Positions 27,402-35,562 of a stretch of DNA of 64,000 bases are shown in pieces. The stretch is from positions 248,001 through 312,000 of the forward strand of contig CAJXJY010000003.1 of the NCBI GenBank assembly GCA_913055875.1, given 5' to 3'. Each line of letters starts with the position of its first letter. Position 1 is the first letter of the stretch. Under the pieces are notes generated by a model. That model made no database searches, was not told the origin of the DNA, and worked only from the letters and a program-made list of their open reading frames with translations. Made by a program: the position numbers and the translations under genes. This DNA is from an uncultured Altererythrobacter sp. (lineage in GTDB: Bacteria > Pseudomonadota > Alphaproteobacteria > Sphingomonadales > Sphingomonadaceae).

Positions 27402-28409
27402 ATGATCAACCAGGCACCCGGACCCACGCTCCTCGGCTTCGACGTCGTGCTCGTCGGCACGATTCTCGCAGGCGTCGCCGCGCTGGCGGTGATGTTCGCG
27501 ATCTACGCCGCGGTCACCGTCAAGGACCCGATGGCGAAGCGCGTGCGCGCGCTCAACGAGCGGCGCGACGAGCTCAAGTCGGGCATCGTCAAGGCCAGCG
27601 CGAAGAAGCGCCAGAGCCTGGTGCGCAAGACCGAGCAGACCGAGAAGATGAAGGAAAAGCTGGAGGGGATGAAGGTCCTCCAGCAGAGCCAGATCGAGGA
27701 AATCCAGCAGAAGCTGGCGCATGCCGGCATCCGCAACAAGGAGCTGGCGGTCTACGTCATCGCCGGCCGCATCGTGCTGCCGCTGCTGCTTGGCGCGCTC
27801 GGCTTCACGCTGATCTACCTGATCGACTATTTCCCCGACTGGGGCGGCATGAAGCGCGTCGGCGCAATGGGCGCGCTGCTGTTCCTCGGCTACAAGGGGC
27901 CCGAACTGTTCCTCAAGAACAAGGCGAGCAAGCGCACCAACCTGATCCGCAAGGGCCTGCCCGACGCGCTCGACCTGCTGGTCATCTGCGCCGAGGCCGG
28001 CCTGACCGTCGACGCCGCGTTCAACCGCGTCGCCAAGGAACTGGGCCGCGCCTACCCCGAACTGGGCGACGAATTCGCGCTCACCGCGATCGAGCTGTCC
28101 TTCCTCGGCGAACGCAAGATGGCGTTCAACAACCTCGCCTACCGCGTCGATCTCGAGGCGGTGCGCGGCGTGGTCACCACCATGGTGCAGACCGAACGCT
28201 ACGGTACCCCGCTCGCCAGCGCGCTGCGCGTGCTGTCGGCCGAATTCCGCAACGAGCGCATGATGCGCGCCGAGGAAAAGGCCGCACGCCTGCCCGCGAT
28301 CATGACGGTGCCGCTGATCCTGTTCATCCTGCCGGTGCTGTTCATCGTCATTCTCGGCCCGGCGGCGTGCTCGATCAGCGACGCGTTTGCTGCCAAGCCG
28401 GGTCGGTAG
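27402..28409 (+). CDS. tadC: Tad pilus inner-membrane platform protein TadC
   Basis: 335 residues, T2SF family. N-terminal membrane helix (FDVVLVGTILAGVAALAVMF), a Lys/Glu-rich amphipathic stretch (about 55-105), then 'GLPDALDLLVICAEAGLTVDAAFNRVAKEL' and 'ETERYGTPLASALRVLSAEFRNERMMRAEEKAARLPAIM'-type conserved segments. Ends in the typical hydrophobic helix. Last gene of the Tad run; 17 bp after tadB. Confidence 0.94.
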   Translation: MINQAPGPTLLGFDVVLVGTILAGVAALAVMFAIYAAVTVKDPMAKRVRALNERRDELKSGIVKASAKKRQSLVRKTEQTEKMKEKLEGMKVLQQSQIEEIQQKLAHAGIRNKELAVYVIAGRIVLPLLLGALGFTLIYLIDYFPDWGGMKRVGAMGALLFLGYKGPELFLKNKASKRTNLIRKGLPDALDLLVICAEAGLTVDAAFNRVAKELGRAYPELGDEFALTAIELSFLGERKMAFNNLAYRVDLEAVRGVVTTMVQTERYGTPLASALRVLSAEFRNERMMRAEEKAARLPAIMTVPLILFILPVLFIVILGPAACSISDAFAAKPGR

Positions 28410-28460
28410 AGAGCCCGCATTTTCAAGCTAGAACGTGATCGTTCGACCTTGAAACACCCT

Positions 28461-28533
28461 CCCGTTCGTCCTGAGCCTGTCGAAGGACACCAGCGCTACG
28501 CCAGCGGCCTTCTACAAGCTCAGGACGAACGGG
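28461..28533. repeat. REP-like palindromic element (GTTCGTCCTGAGC family)
   Basis: Perfect 16-bp arms CCCGTTCGTCCTGAGC (28461-28476) and its complement (28518-28533), with the pairing continuing inward with two mismatches (CTGTCGAAGG/CCTTCTACAA). Lies convergently between tadC and marR. The TTCGTCCTGAGC...GTCGAAGG wording is a frequent intergenic repeat in sphingomonads and other proteobacteria. Confidence 0.8.
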
Positions 28534-28552
28534 TCAGGGTAAACCGATCGCT

Positions 28553-29011
28553 CTAAGATCCGGGCTCGTCCGCCCGCTCGCGCACTTTCGCCAGCAATGT
28601 ACCGAATGTCTCGCGCTCGGCCTCGCTCAGCGCCGCAAACAGGTCGCGTTCCATCGCGCGGGCGCGCGGCATGATCCGGTCGTGCATCGTGCGCCCGTCC
28701 GCGGTCAGAGCGAGATGGTGCGAGCGGCCGTCCTGCTCGTTCGGTTCGCGCACCACCAGCGCGCGGTCCTCGAGCGTCTTGCATGCACGGTTGACCGCGA
28801 CCTTGTCCATCAGCGTCGCGGCGGTCAGCTCACGCTGGGTCAGCGCGCCGGCATCGCCGAGCACCGCCATCACCCGCCATTCCGGGATCTTGAGCCCGAA
28901 CTCGCTGCGATAGACTTCGGCGATCCGGTTGCTGACCGCGTTCGATGCCACCGACAGCTGGTAGGGCAGGAAATCGGACAGGCGCAGGGTCGCATCGGGT
29001 GACTCGGTCAT
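28553..29011 (-). CDS. MarR-family transcriptional regulator
   Basis: 152 residues with the winged-helix MarR fold: dimerisation helix at the start ('LPYQLSVASNAVSNRIAEVYR'), recognition segment 'LTQRELTAATLMDKVAVNRACKTLEDRALVVREPNEQDGR' including the wing Asp-Gly-Arg. Likely a ligand-responsive repressor. It lies 36 bp downstream of the enoyl-CoA hydratase on the same strand, so it may regulate this acyl-CoA cluster. Confidence 0.92.
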   Translation of the reverse strand: MTESPDATLRLSDFLPYQLSVASNAVSNRIAEVYRSEFGLKIPEWRVMAVLGDAGALTQRELTAATLMDKVAVNRACKTLEDRALVVREPNEQDGRSHHLALTADGRTMHDRIMPRARAMERDLFAALSEAERETFGTLLAKVRERADEPGS

Positions 29012-29047
29012 GGAATGGTTTCTAAGGCAACCATCCCCGCTGGCAAG

Positions 29048-29920
29048 TCACTCATATCCCGGTTCTTCCCACCACGGGTAGAAGTCGGGCATGTTCGCCC
29101 CGACCGTATCCGGATAGGCGGGCGTGCGCTTTTCGAGGAAGCTCGCCACGCCTTCCTTCGCATCGGCGCTGCGGCTGAGACGGTAGATCGAGCGGCTGTC
29201 GATCCGGTGCGCCATCATCGGATGGTCTTCGTTCGACAGGCGCCACAGCATCGCGCGGGTCATAGCGACCGACACGGCGGAGGTGTTGTCGGCAATCTCG
29301 CGCGCCAGCCCACGCGCCGCATCCATCAGCTCGCTTTGCTTGTGGACCGAGCGCACGAGCCCCGCTGCCAGAGCCTCCCGGGCATCGAAGATCCGCCCGG
29401 TCATGCACCATTCGAGCGCCGTCTGCATCCCGACGAGGCGCGGCAGGAACCAGCTCGACGCGGCTTCGGGGGTGATCCCGCGCCGCGCGAAGACGAAACC
29501 GAAGCGGGCATTGTCCGAACACAGCCGCATGTCGAACGGCAGCTGCATGGTCGCCCCGACCCCGACCGCGACGCCGTTGCAGGCGCCGATCAGCGGCTTC
29601 TTCGAATCGAACATCCGCAGCGTCAGCCGCCCGCCCCCGTCGCGCACGCGCTCGTCGGACAGGTCCTCGACCGGGTTGGGATCGGAGAACACGTGTCCCC
29701 CGCCTTCCGGCGTCAGGTCCGCCCCGGCGCAGAAGGCGCGGTCGCCGTGCCCGGTCACGATCACCGCGCGCACGCTGTCATCGGCATCGGTGATGTCGAG
29801 CGCGTCGATGATCTCCTGCATCATCACCCGGGTGAAGGCGTTCATCTTGTCCGGGCGGTGCAGCGTGATCGTCGCGATGCCGTCGGCGATATCGAGCTTG
29901 ATCTGGGTGAAGTCGGTCAC
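29048..29920 (-). CDS. Enoyl-CoA hydratase/isomerase family protein
   Basis: 290 residues, crotonase fold. The oxyanion segment is 'GDRAFCAGADLTPEGGG' and the second is 'ACNGVAVGVGATMQLPFDMRLCSD'. A catalytic-type Glu lies in 'RRGITPEAASSWFLPRLVG'. Insertion of a longer acidic loop ('GGGHVFSDPNPVEDLSDERVRDGG') distinguishes it from simple FadB-type hydratases. Probably hydrates or isomerises an acyl-CoA ester; the substrate is unknown. In a minus-strand series thiolase-SDR-hydratase-MarR. Confidence 0.9.
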   Translation of the reverse strand: MTDFTQIKLDIADGIATITLHRPDKMNAFTRVMMQEIIDALDITDADDSVRAVIVTGHGDRAFCAGADLTPEGGGHVFSDPNPVEDLSDERVRDGGGRLTLRMFDSKKPLIGACNGVAVGVGATMQLPFDMRLCSDNARFGFVFARRGITPEAASSWFLPRLVGMQTALEWCMTGRIFDAREALAAGLVRSVHKQSELMDAARGLAREIADNTSAVSVAMTRAMLWRLSNEDHPMMAHRIDSRSIYRLSRSADAKEGVASFLEKRTPAYPDTVGANMPDFYPWWEEPGYE

Positions 29921-29963
29921 AGTTTCCTCTTGGCCGTATCAGGGTAGCGTCGCTGAGCGGCTA

Positions 29964-30094
29964 TCCTCCCCATGAACTTGTCATGGGGAGGTGGCAGTCG
30001 CGCAGCGACTGACGGAGGGGCCATAGCGCAACCTGCCCCTCCACCACCGCCTTCGGCGGCGGTCCCCCTCCCCATCGCAAGTCGATGGGGAGGA
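29964..30094. repeat. Composite multi-stem palindromic repeat
   Basis: Four hairpins in series: CCTCCCCATGA/TCATGGGGAGG (29965-29991), CAGTCGC/GCGACTG (29995-30011), a GCC/GGC-rich stem around 30042-30062, and CCTCCCCATCG/CGATGGGGAGG (30067-30093). The outer ends also pair (ATCCTCCCCAT with ATGGGGAGGAT). Fills most of the gap between the enoyl-CoA hydratase and the SDR. Confidence 0.75.
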
Positions 30095-30100
30095 TTTCTC

Positions 30101-30886
30101 TCACCGCGGCGCCATGCGGATCGCGCCGTCGAGGCGCACATCCTCGCCGTTGAAATAGCCGGTCTCGATCATGCACATCGCCAGTTTGGCGTACTCCTCC
30201 GGGTTGCCGAGCCGCTTGGGAAACGGCACGCTCGCGGCGAGCGCTTCCTTCACCTGCGGCGGCGCGGCGTTCATCAACGGGGTGTCGAAAATGCCCGGCA
30301 GGATAGTGTTCACGCGGATGCCCTCGCGCATCAGGTCGCGCGCGATCGGCAGCGTCATGCCGACCACCCCGCCCTTCGAGGCCGAGTAAGCCGCCTGGCC
30401 CATCTGCCCGTCTTCGGCCGCAACCGAGGCGGTGTTGATGATCGCACCGCGATCGCCGTCCTCGGACAGCGGGTCGAGCGTCATCATCCCGGCGGCCGAC
30501 TTGGCGATGCAGCGGAAGGTGCCGATCAGGTTCACCTGGATCACGAATTCGAACGCCGACAGCGGGAAATGCCTGATCTCGCCGGTCTGCTTGTCGCGGC
30601 TGGCGGTCTTGATCGCGTTGCCGATCCCGGCGCAATTGACCAGGATGCGCTCCTGCCCGTGCGCCTCGCGCGCCTTGGCGAAGGCCGCGTCGACCTCCTC
30701 GTCGCTGGTCACGTTGACCTTGCAGAAGGTGCCGCCGAGCTCCTCGGCCATTTTCGCGCCTTCGTCTTCCTTGAGATCGAAGATCGCGACCTTGGCGCCC
30801 TTCGCGGCGAGAGCGCGCGCGGTGGCGAGCCCGAGGCCCGATGCGCCACCGGTGACGATTGCGGGGGTGTTTGCGGATACTTCCAT
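30101..30886 (-). CDS. Short-chain dehydrogenase (3-hydroxyacyl-CoA dehydrogenase type II-like)
   Basis: 261 residues. NAD-binding 'IVTGGASGLGLATARALAAKGAKVAIFD', structural 'NCAGIGNA', catalytic Ser in 'INTASVAAEDGQMGQ' and Tyr/Lys in 'AAYSASKGGVVGM'. The wording around the active site and 'VNTILPGIFDTPL' resembles HSD17B10-type 3-hydroxyacyl-CoA dehydrogenases rather than FabG. Together with the neighbouring thiolase and hydratase it could complete a beta-oxidation cycle. Substrate inferred. Confidence 0.9.
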   Translation of the reverse strand: MEVSANTPAIVTGGASGLGLATARALAAKGAKVAIFDLKEDEGAKMAEELGGTFCKVNVTSDEEVDAAFAKAREAHGQERILVNCAGIGNAIKTASRDKQTGEIRHFPLSAFEFVIQVNLIGTFRCIAKSAAGMMTLDPLSEDGDRGAIINTASVAAEDGQMGQAAYSASKGGVVGMTLPIARDLMREGIRVNTILPGIFDTPLMNAAPPQVKEALAASVPFPKRLGNPEEYAKLAMCMIETGYFNGEDVRLDGAIRMAPR

Positions 30887-30907
30887 GTCAAATCCTCTCG
30901 ATCATCT

Positions 30908-30988
30908 CGTCATCCCGGCGAAAGCTGGGATCTGGTTCGGATACGTACGACTTCGCGGCACGAGATCCCAGCTTTCGCTGGGATGACG
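30908..30988. repeat. Palindromic repeat, CGTCATCCC family, copy 1
   Basis: Arms of 26 bases (30908-30933 and 30963-30988) complementary except at one position, enclosing a 29-base loop. Same arm sequence as the element at 60151-60228. Sits between thiolase and SDR genes on the minus strand. Confidence 0.85.
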
Positions 30989-30995
30989 CGAAGCG

Positions 30996-32168
30996 TCACA
31001 ACGCCTCGACGATGGTCACGTTGGCGACGCCGCCGCCCTCGCACATCGTCTGCAGGCCGTATTTCTTGCCGCGCGCCTTCAACGCATGAACCAGCGTCGC
31101 CATCAGCTTCGTGCCCGAAGCGCCGAGCGGGTGGCCGAGCGCGATCGCGCCGCCATTGACGTTGAGCCGGTCCGGGTCGGCACCGGTATGCTTGAGCCAT
31201 GCCAGCGGCACCGGCGCGAAGGCCTCGTTGACCTCGTAGAGATCGATGTCGTCGATTTTCATGCCCGCACGCTCCAGTGCACGGTCGGTGGCGAACAGCG
31301 GTTCCTCGAGCATGATCACCGGATCGCCCGCCGTGACGGTAAGGTTGTGGATCCGCGCCAGAGGCGTCAGCCCGTGTTCCTTGAGCGCCCGCTCGCTCAC
31401 CACCAGCACCGCGCTCGATCCGTCGCAGATCTGGCTGGCGGTGGCGGCGGTGATGGTGCCCTCGGGGCTGAGCAGCTTGACCGAGGCGATCCCTTCGAGC
31501 GTCGCATCGAAGCGGATGCCTTCGTCGACCGTGTGCGTCTGCTCGCCTTCGGGCGTCTCGATCTCGACGGGAACGATCTCGTTCTCGAACGCCCCTGCTT
31601 CGGTCGCCTTGATCGCCTTGGCGTGGCTGCCGAGCGCAAAGTTGTCGAGCTGGTCCTTGTCGAAGCCGTGCTTCTTCACGATCATCTCGGCGCCCATGAA
31701 TTGCGACCACTGGATGCCGGGATATTTCTCCTCGAGCCCGGGCGATTTGTAGTTCCCCAGCCCTTCCTTCATGTGGAACATCGCGGTCGAGCCCATCGGC
31801 ACGCGGGTCATGCTCTCGACGCCGCTGGCGATGACGACATCCTGTGTGCCCGACATCACCGCCTGCGCCGCAAACTGGATCGCCTGCTGCGAGGAGCCGC
31901 ACTGGCGGTCGATGGTGACCGCGGGCACGCCCTCGCCGAGATGCTTGCTCGCCAGCACCGCGTTGCGCCCGACCTGCATCGCCTGCTCGCCGCCCTGGCT
32001 GACGCAGCCCATCACCACGTCGTCGACCGCCTTCGCGTCGAGCCCCGAGCGCTGCATGATCGCATCGAGCGATTTCGCCGCGAGATCGACCGGATGAACC
32101 CCCGCCAGCCTGCCTCCGCGGCGGCCGCCCGCGGTCCGGACGGCTTCGACGATATAGGCTTCGGGCAT
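30996..32168 (-). CDS. Acetyl-CoA C-acyltransferase (thiolase)
   Basis: 390 residues. Complete thiolase set: nucleophilic Cys in 'IDRQCGSSQQAIQFAAQ', 'VNEAFAPVPLAW', catalytic His in 'VNGGAIALGHPLGASG' and the second Cys in 'QTMCEGGGVANVTIVE'. Cleaves 3-oxoacyl-CoA or condenses acetyl-CoA. The ATG at 32168 has GGAGAG just upstream. First gene of the minus-strand acyl-CoA series. A palindromic ACGT-rich site lies upstream at 32203-32230. Confidence 0.94.
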   Translation of the reverse strand: MPEAYIVEAVRTAGGRRGGRLAGVHPVDLAAKSLDAIMQRSGLDAKAVDDVVMGCVSQGGEQAMQVGRNAVLASKHLGEGVPAVTIDRQCGSSQQAIQFAAQAVMSGTQDVVIASGVESMTRVPMGSTAMFHMKEGLGNYKSPGLEEKYPGIQWSQFMGAEMIVKKHGFDKDQLDNFALGSHAKAIKATEAGAFENEIVPVEIETPEGEQTHTVDEGIRFDATLEGIASVKLLSPEGTITAATASQICDGSSAVLVVSERALKEHGLTPLARIHNLTVTAGDPVIMLEEPLFATDRALERAGMKIDDIDLYEVNEAFAPVPLAWLKHTGADPDRLNVNGGAIALGHPLGASGTKLMATLVHALKARGKKYGLQTMCEGGGVANVTIVEAL

Positions 32169-32202
32169 GGCTCTCTCCGCTGGGTTTCGATTTGCCACGG
32201 GG

Positions 32203-32230
32203 CGTAAGCGGGGCTTACGTTTACGTCAAG
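32203..32230 (-). promoter_or_regulatory. Palindromic sites upstream of thiolase, LiuR-like
   Basis: CGTAAGC-GGG-GCTTACG (32203-32219) is a perfect 7-bp inverted repeat. It overlaps CTTACGTTTACGTCAAG (32214-32230), which on the minus strand reads TTGACGTAAACGTAAG. The latter resembles operators of MerR-family LiuR regulators of branched-chain or fatty acyl-CoA catabolism. It lies 35-62 bp before the thiolase start. Confidence 0.5.
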
Positions 32231-32312
32231 CGACGCGTACGGCCTGCACTGCATCAACGAACCAGTGCCGGGGCGGTTGCAATGCCGCGCGCCGTCGCGC
32301 AAACCGGGCGGC

Positions 32313-33053
32313 ATGAGCGACCCGGTCAACATCTTTGCAGTCAATGACGAGCTCGACATTTCGGCGCTGGCAGAGACGTTCGCGGCCAAGCGCCGGGTCC
32401 AGATTTGCGACGTGCTGACCCACGAAACCGCCACCGCGCTGCGCGATGCGATGGCCGCTGACACACCGTGGGGACTGACCATGCAGGCGGGCACCGCCGC
32501 GCCGGTCGATTTTCGCGTCGACCAGTTGCGCGAGTCGAGTGGCCAGGCAGCGGCGGAGCAAGCCAACCGCCAGGTCCACGCCGCCGCGCAAGCGCGCCAG
32601 TCGGCCTTCCGGTTCGCGCGCTATCCGATGGTGACGGCCTACAAGGAGCAATGGGATCCCGGCGGGCTGTTCGATGTCCTGCTCGGCGAGATCAACTCCG
32701 ATCCGTTTCTCGACCTCGTCCGCGCGGTGACGGACATTCCCGAACTGCAACGCGCGGACGGGCAGGCGACGCTGTTCGGTCGCCAGCATTTTCTCGGGAT
32801 TCACGAGGACATCGAGCGCGACGAAGGCTGGCGCATCGCCTACGTTCTCAACATGACCGTCGGCGAGTGGCATCCCGACTGGGGCGGCTATCTGGTGTTC
32901 TACGATGCGTCGGGCAATATCGTCGAAGGCTTCGCGCCACGCTTCAACACGCTCAACCTGTTCGCCGTGCCGCAGCAGCATGCGGTCACGTTCGTCCCGT
33001 CCTTCGCACCGCAGGGGCGGATCGCGGTCAGCGGCTGGTTTCGCGACCGCTAG
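32313..33053 (+). CDS. 2OG-Fe(II) oxygenase family protein (paralogue 1)
   Basis: 246 residues. Double-stranded beta-helix dioxygenase with the metal set HxD (His164-Glu-Asp166 in 'FLGIHEDIERD'), a distal His (His223, 'VPQQHAVTF') and the 2-oxoglutarate-binding Arg (Arg236, 'QGRIAVSGWF'). Resembles prolyl-4-hydroxylase-like (2OG-FeII_Oxy_4) proteins. No signal peptide. The ATG at 32313 is preferred over a GTG at 32265. It is clearly homologous along its length to the next gene. Substrate unknown. Confidence 0.86.
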   Translation: MSDPVNIFAVNDELDISALAETFAAKRRVQICDVLTHETATALRDAMAADTPWGLTMQAGTAAPVDFRVDQLRESSGQAAAEQANRQVHAAAQARQSAFRFARYPMVTAYKEQWDPGGLFDVLLGEINSDPFLDLVRAVTDIPELQRADGQATLFGRQHFLGIHEDIERDEGWRIAYVLNMTVGEWHPDWGGYLVFYDASGNIVEGFAPRFNTLNLFAVPQQHAVTFVPSFAPQGRIAVSGWFRDR

Positions 33054-33103
33054 GCGCGGGTCCGGTTGCCGTGCCATCGGGTGCCTATTATTGAACTCCC
33101 GCC

Positions 33104-33853
33104 ATGACCGCGCCGAAAAAACTTTTCGAGATCAATCCCGCCCTCGATCGCAAAGCTCTCGCCGAGCGTTTCGCGCGCGATACGCGCATCCAGATCCGCG
33201 ATGTCCTGACCGACGAGACCGCGCAGGAAATCCGCGCGATCCTGGCGCAGCATACGCGCTGGGGGCTGGCGATGCAGGCCGAAGGTTCGGGCTTCGAGGG
33301 GCCGCAGCAGATCCTGGCGCAGGACATGCAGACGCCGGCGGGCCAGCAGCGCGCACAGGAACTGGCAAAGGCGACGCACGAGGCCGCCGCCAAGGGCGAA
33401 TACGCCTTTCGCTACGCACAGCACTCGCTGGTGCAGAACGTGCAGGAAGGCTGGGATCCGGAAGGGCCGCACCAGTTGCTGCTCGAACATCTCAACGCGC
33501 CCGAATTCCTCGACCTCGCGCGCGAGGTGACGGGCATACCCGAACTGGCCAAGGCGGACGGGCAGGCGACGCTCTATGCCCAGCAGCATTTCCTCAATCG
33601 GCATGTCGACAGCCATGTCGCCGAGGGCTGGCGGGTCGCCTATGTGATGAACTTCACCGCCGGCGAATGGAATCCGAACTGGGGCGGCTACCTCAACTTT
33701 TTCGACGAGGACGGCGACGTCGTTCAGGGCTTCATGCCGCGCTTCAACTCGCTCAACATGTTCGCGGTGCCGCAGGCGCACGGGGTAGGCTTCGTGCCGC
33801 CCTTCGCGCCGGTCGGGCGCTACGCGATCACCGGGTGGCTGCGCGACCGGTGA
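33104..33853 (+). CDS. 2OG-Fe(II) oxygenase family protein (paralogue 2)
   Basis: 249 residues, collinear with paralogue 1: shared wording includes 'RFNxLNxFAVPQ', 'GEWxPxWGGYL' and 'ADGQATL'. Metal ligands are His167 and Asp169 ('NRHVDSHVAEGWR') and His226, with Arg239 for 2-oxoglutarate. The two genes are a tandem duplication 50 bp apart. The difference between them is concentrated in the middle third, which normally shapes the substrate pocket. The stop at 33851-33853 nearly abuts the next gene. Confidence 0.87.
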   Translation: MTAPKKLFEINPALDRKALAERFARDTRIQIRDVLTDETAQEIRAILAQHTRWGLAMQAEGSGFEGPQQILAQDMQTPAGQQRAQELAKATHEAAAKGEYAFRYAQHSLVQNVQEGWDPEGPHQLLLEHLNAPEFLDLAREVTGIPELAKADGQATLYAQQHFLNRHVDSHVAEGWRVAYVMNFTAGEWNPNWGGYLNFFDEDGDVVQGFMPRFNSLNMFAVPQAHGVGFVPPFAPVGRYAITGWLRDR

Positions 33854-33858
33854 GCACG

Positions 33859-35562
33859 ATGCCGGCCAATGCGTGGTACCAGAAGGCCGCGGCGGCGATG
33901 CAGTCGGGCGACCGGGCCGGTGCGCGCGCGATCCTCGCCGACGCGCTGGACGAACATCCGCAGGAAGCGAGGCTGTGGCACGCCGCCGGCAAGGTGCTGC
34001 TCGAGCTCGAGGAACCCGGCGAAGCGGCACACCATTTCGGCAAGGCCTTCGAATTCCAGCCCGGCAATTTCGACTATGCCGTCGATCGTGCCATCGCATT
34101 GTCGGCGGCCGGTCGGCACGAGGAGGCGCTCGGTGTGCTCGGCAGGGTCGAGTTCCAGGCGTCGGGCCACGCGCATTACTGTTCGACCCGCGCCAATGCC
34201 GAGCGCGGCGCGGGCAATTCCGCGGCGGCGGCGAAATGGTACGATCGCGCGCTCGCCATCGAGCCGACCCGCCCCAAGGCGCTCCACGGCCGCGCCAGCG
34301 TCGCGCTCGAACGCGGCGAGGAAGACGCCCTCGCCCGGTTCGACCGCGCGCTGCAGCGCGATTCGGGCAATCCGTTCCTGTGGCTCGGAAAGGCGCAGGC
34401 GCTCGACGTACTCGGCCGCACCGGCGAAGCCCGGCAGATCGCCGAGCAACTCGCCGCGCAGGCGCCGGGCTGGCTCGACGGTCTCAAATTCCTGTGCCAG
34501 CTGCGCCTCGCCGCCGGGGAGGAGGATTTCGCCGCGCCCTATCGCGAAGCCGCGCGCCGCGTGCCGCAGGATCCCAACATCGCCGCCGACCACTGCGCCA
34601 AGCTGGGTGGGGCGGACCTTGCCGCCGAAGCGGCGGACGTCGCGGCGGAAGCGCAAAAGCGCTTCCCCGGCATGCCCTATTTCGCCTTGCTCGAAGCGGT
34701 CCATGCCGGCGCCGCGGGCGAGGACGACCGCGCCGAGGCGATCTACGCCGAACTGCCGTACGACACCCCGGACCGCCATTTGCACGAGGCGCGCCACTGG
34801 ATCAGGCGCGGCGATCCCTCGCGCGCCGACGGGCTGCTCGACCGTTCCATCGCAGGCGAACCCTGGAGCATCAATGCCTGGGCCCTGCGCGGAATCGTGT
34901 GGCGCATGCTCGACGACGACCGCCGCGAATGGCTCCACCAGCAGTCCGGGCTGATCCAGCTGGCGCCGCTGCGCGATGCGGAAACGGTGCTGCCGGAAAT
35001 CGTACCGGTGCTGCACGAACTGCACGACGGGTCGCAGTTCCCGCTCGGCCAGTCGCTGCGCGGCGGGACGCAGACGCGCGGGCGGCTGTTCGACCGTCAC
35101 GAACCCGAAATCGGCCGGCTCCGCGCCGCGATCGAGGCGACGCTGGAAGACTATCGCGCTGCGCTGCCTGCGGCAGACGAAACGCATCCGCTGCTGCGCC
35201 ATCGCACAGCGGCCTGGCGGATCGCCGGTTCATGGTCGGTGCGATTGACGGGCGGCGGCGATTTCCACACCGCGCATATCCATCCCGAGGGGATCGTTTC
35301 CTCGGCGCTCTACCTGGAACTGCCCGCGGAGACCGAAGGCGAGGAGCAACGCGGCTGGCTCGAACTCGGGCGTCCGCCGCCCGACCTGCGCCACGACCTG
35401 CCTCCGTTGCGCACGATAAGGCCCGAGGCCGGCCATCTCGCCTTGTTCCCGAGCACGCTCTATCACGGCACCACACCCTTCTCCGACGCGCGCCGCATGA
35501 CAGTGGCGTTCGACGTCGCTTTGCGGCAGGGTGGTCGCGATGGGGAAACAGCAAAGCCATAA
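33859..35562 (+). CDS. TPR-repeat protein fused to C-terminal 2OG-Fe(II) oxygenase domain
   Basis: 567 residues. Residues about 1-330 are helical tetratricopeptide-like repeats ('AAKWYDRALAIEPTRPKALHGRASVALERGE'-type units). Residues about 400-555 form a putative 2OG-Fe(II) oxygenase of the 2OG-FeII_Oxy_5 type: 'GGDFHTAHIHPEGIVSSALYLELP' (His470, His473, His475), His536 in 'STLYHGTTPF', and Arg in 'ARRMTVAFDV'. The TPR part likely recruits a partner protein. ATG at 33859; a GTG at 33850 overlapping the previous stop is possible. It overlaps the methyltransferase start by 23 bases. Confidence 0.84.
   Translation: MPANAWYQKAAAAMQSGDRAGARAILADALDEHPQEARLWHAAGKVLLELEEPGEAAHHFGKAFEFQPGNFDYAVDRAIALSAAGRHEEALGVLGRVEFQASGHAHYCSTRANAERGAGNSAAAAKWYDRALAIEPTRPKALHGRASVALERGEEDALARFDRALQRDSGNPFLWLGKAQALDVLGRTGEARQIAEQLAAQAPGWLDGLKFLCQLRLAAGEEDFAAPYREAARRVPQDPNIAADHCAKLGGADLAAEAADVAAEAQKRFPGMPYFALLEAVHAGAAGEDDRAEAIYAELPYDTPDRHLHEARHWIRRGDPSRADGLLDRSIAGEPWSINAWALRGIVWRMLDDDRREWLHQQSGLIQLAPLRDAETVLPEIVPVLHELHDGSQFPLGQSLRGGTQTRGRLFDRHEPEIGRLRAAIEATLEDYRAALPAADETHPLLRHRTAAWRIAGSWSVRLTGGGDFHTAHIHPEGIVSSALYLELPAETEGEEQRGWLELGRPPPDLRHDLPPLRTIRPEAGHLALFPSTLYHGTTPFSDARRMTVAFDVALRQGGRDGETAKP

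Noticed and set aside
29995-30011. CAGTCGC hairpin as a stand-alone operator for the enoyl-CoA hydratase
   Set aside because: It is one module of a larger multi-stem repeat rather than a separate site.
32265-32312. GTG start for the first 2OG oxygenase
   Set aside because: It adds a short basic segment absent from the paralogue; the ATG at 32313 aligns better with the second copy.
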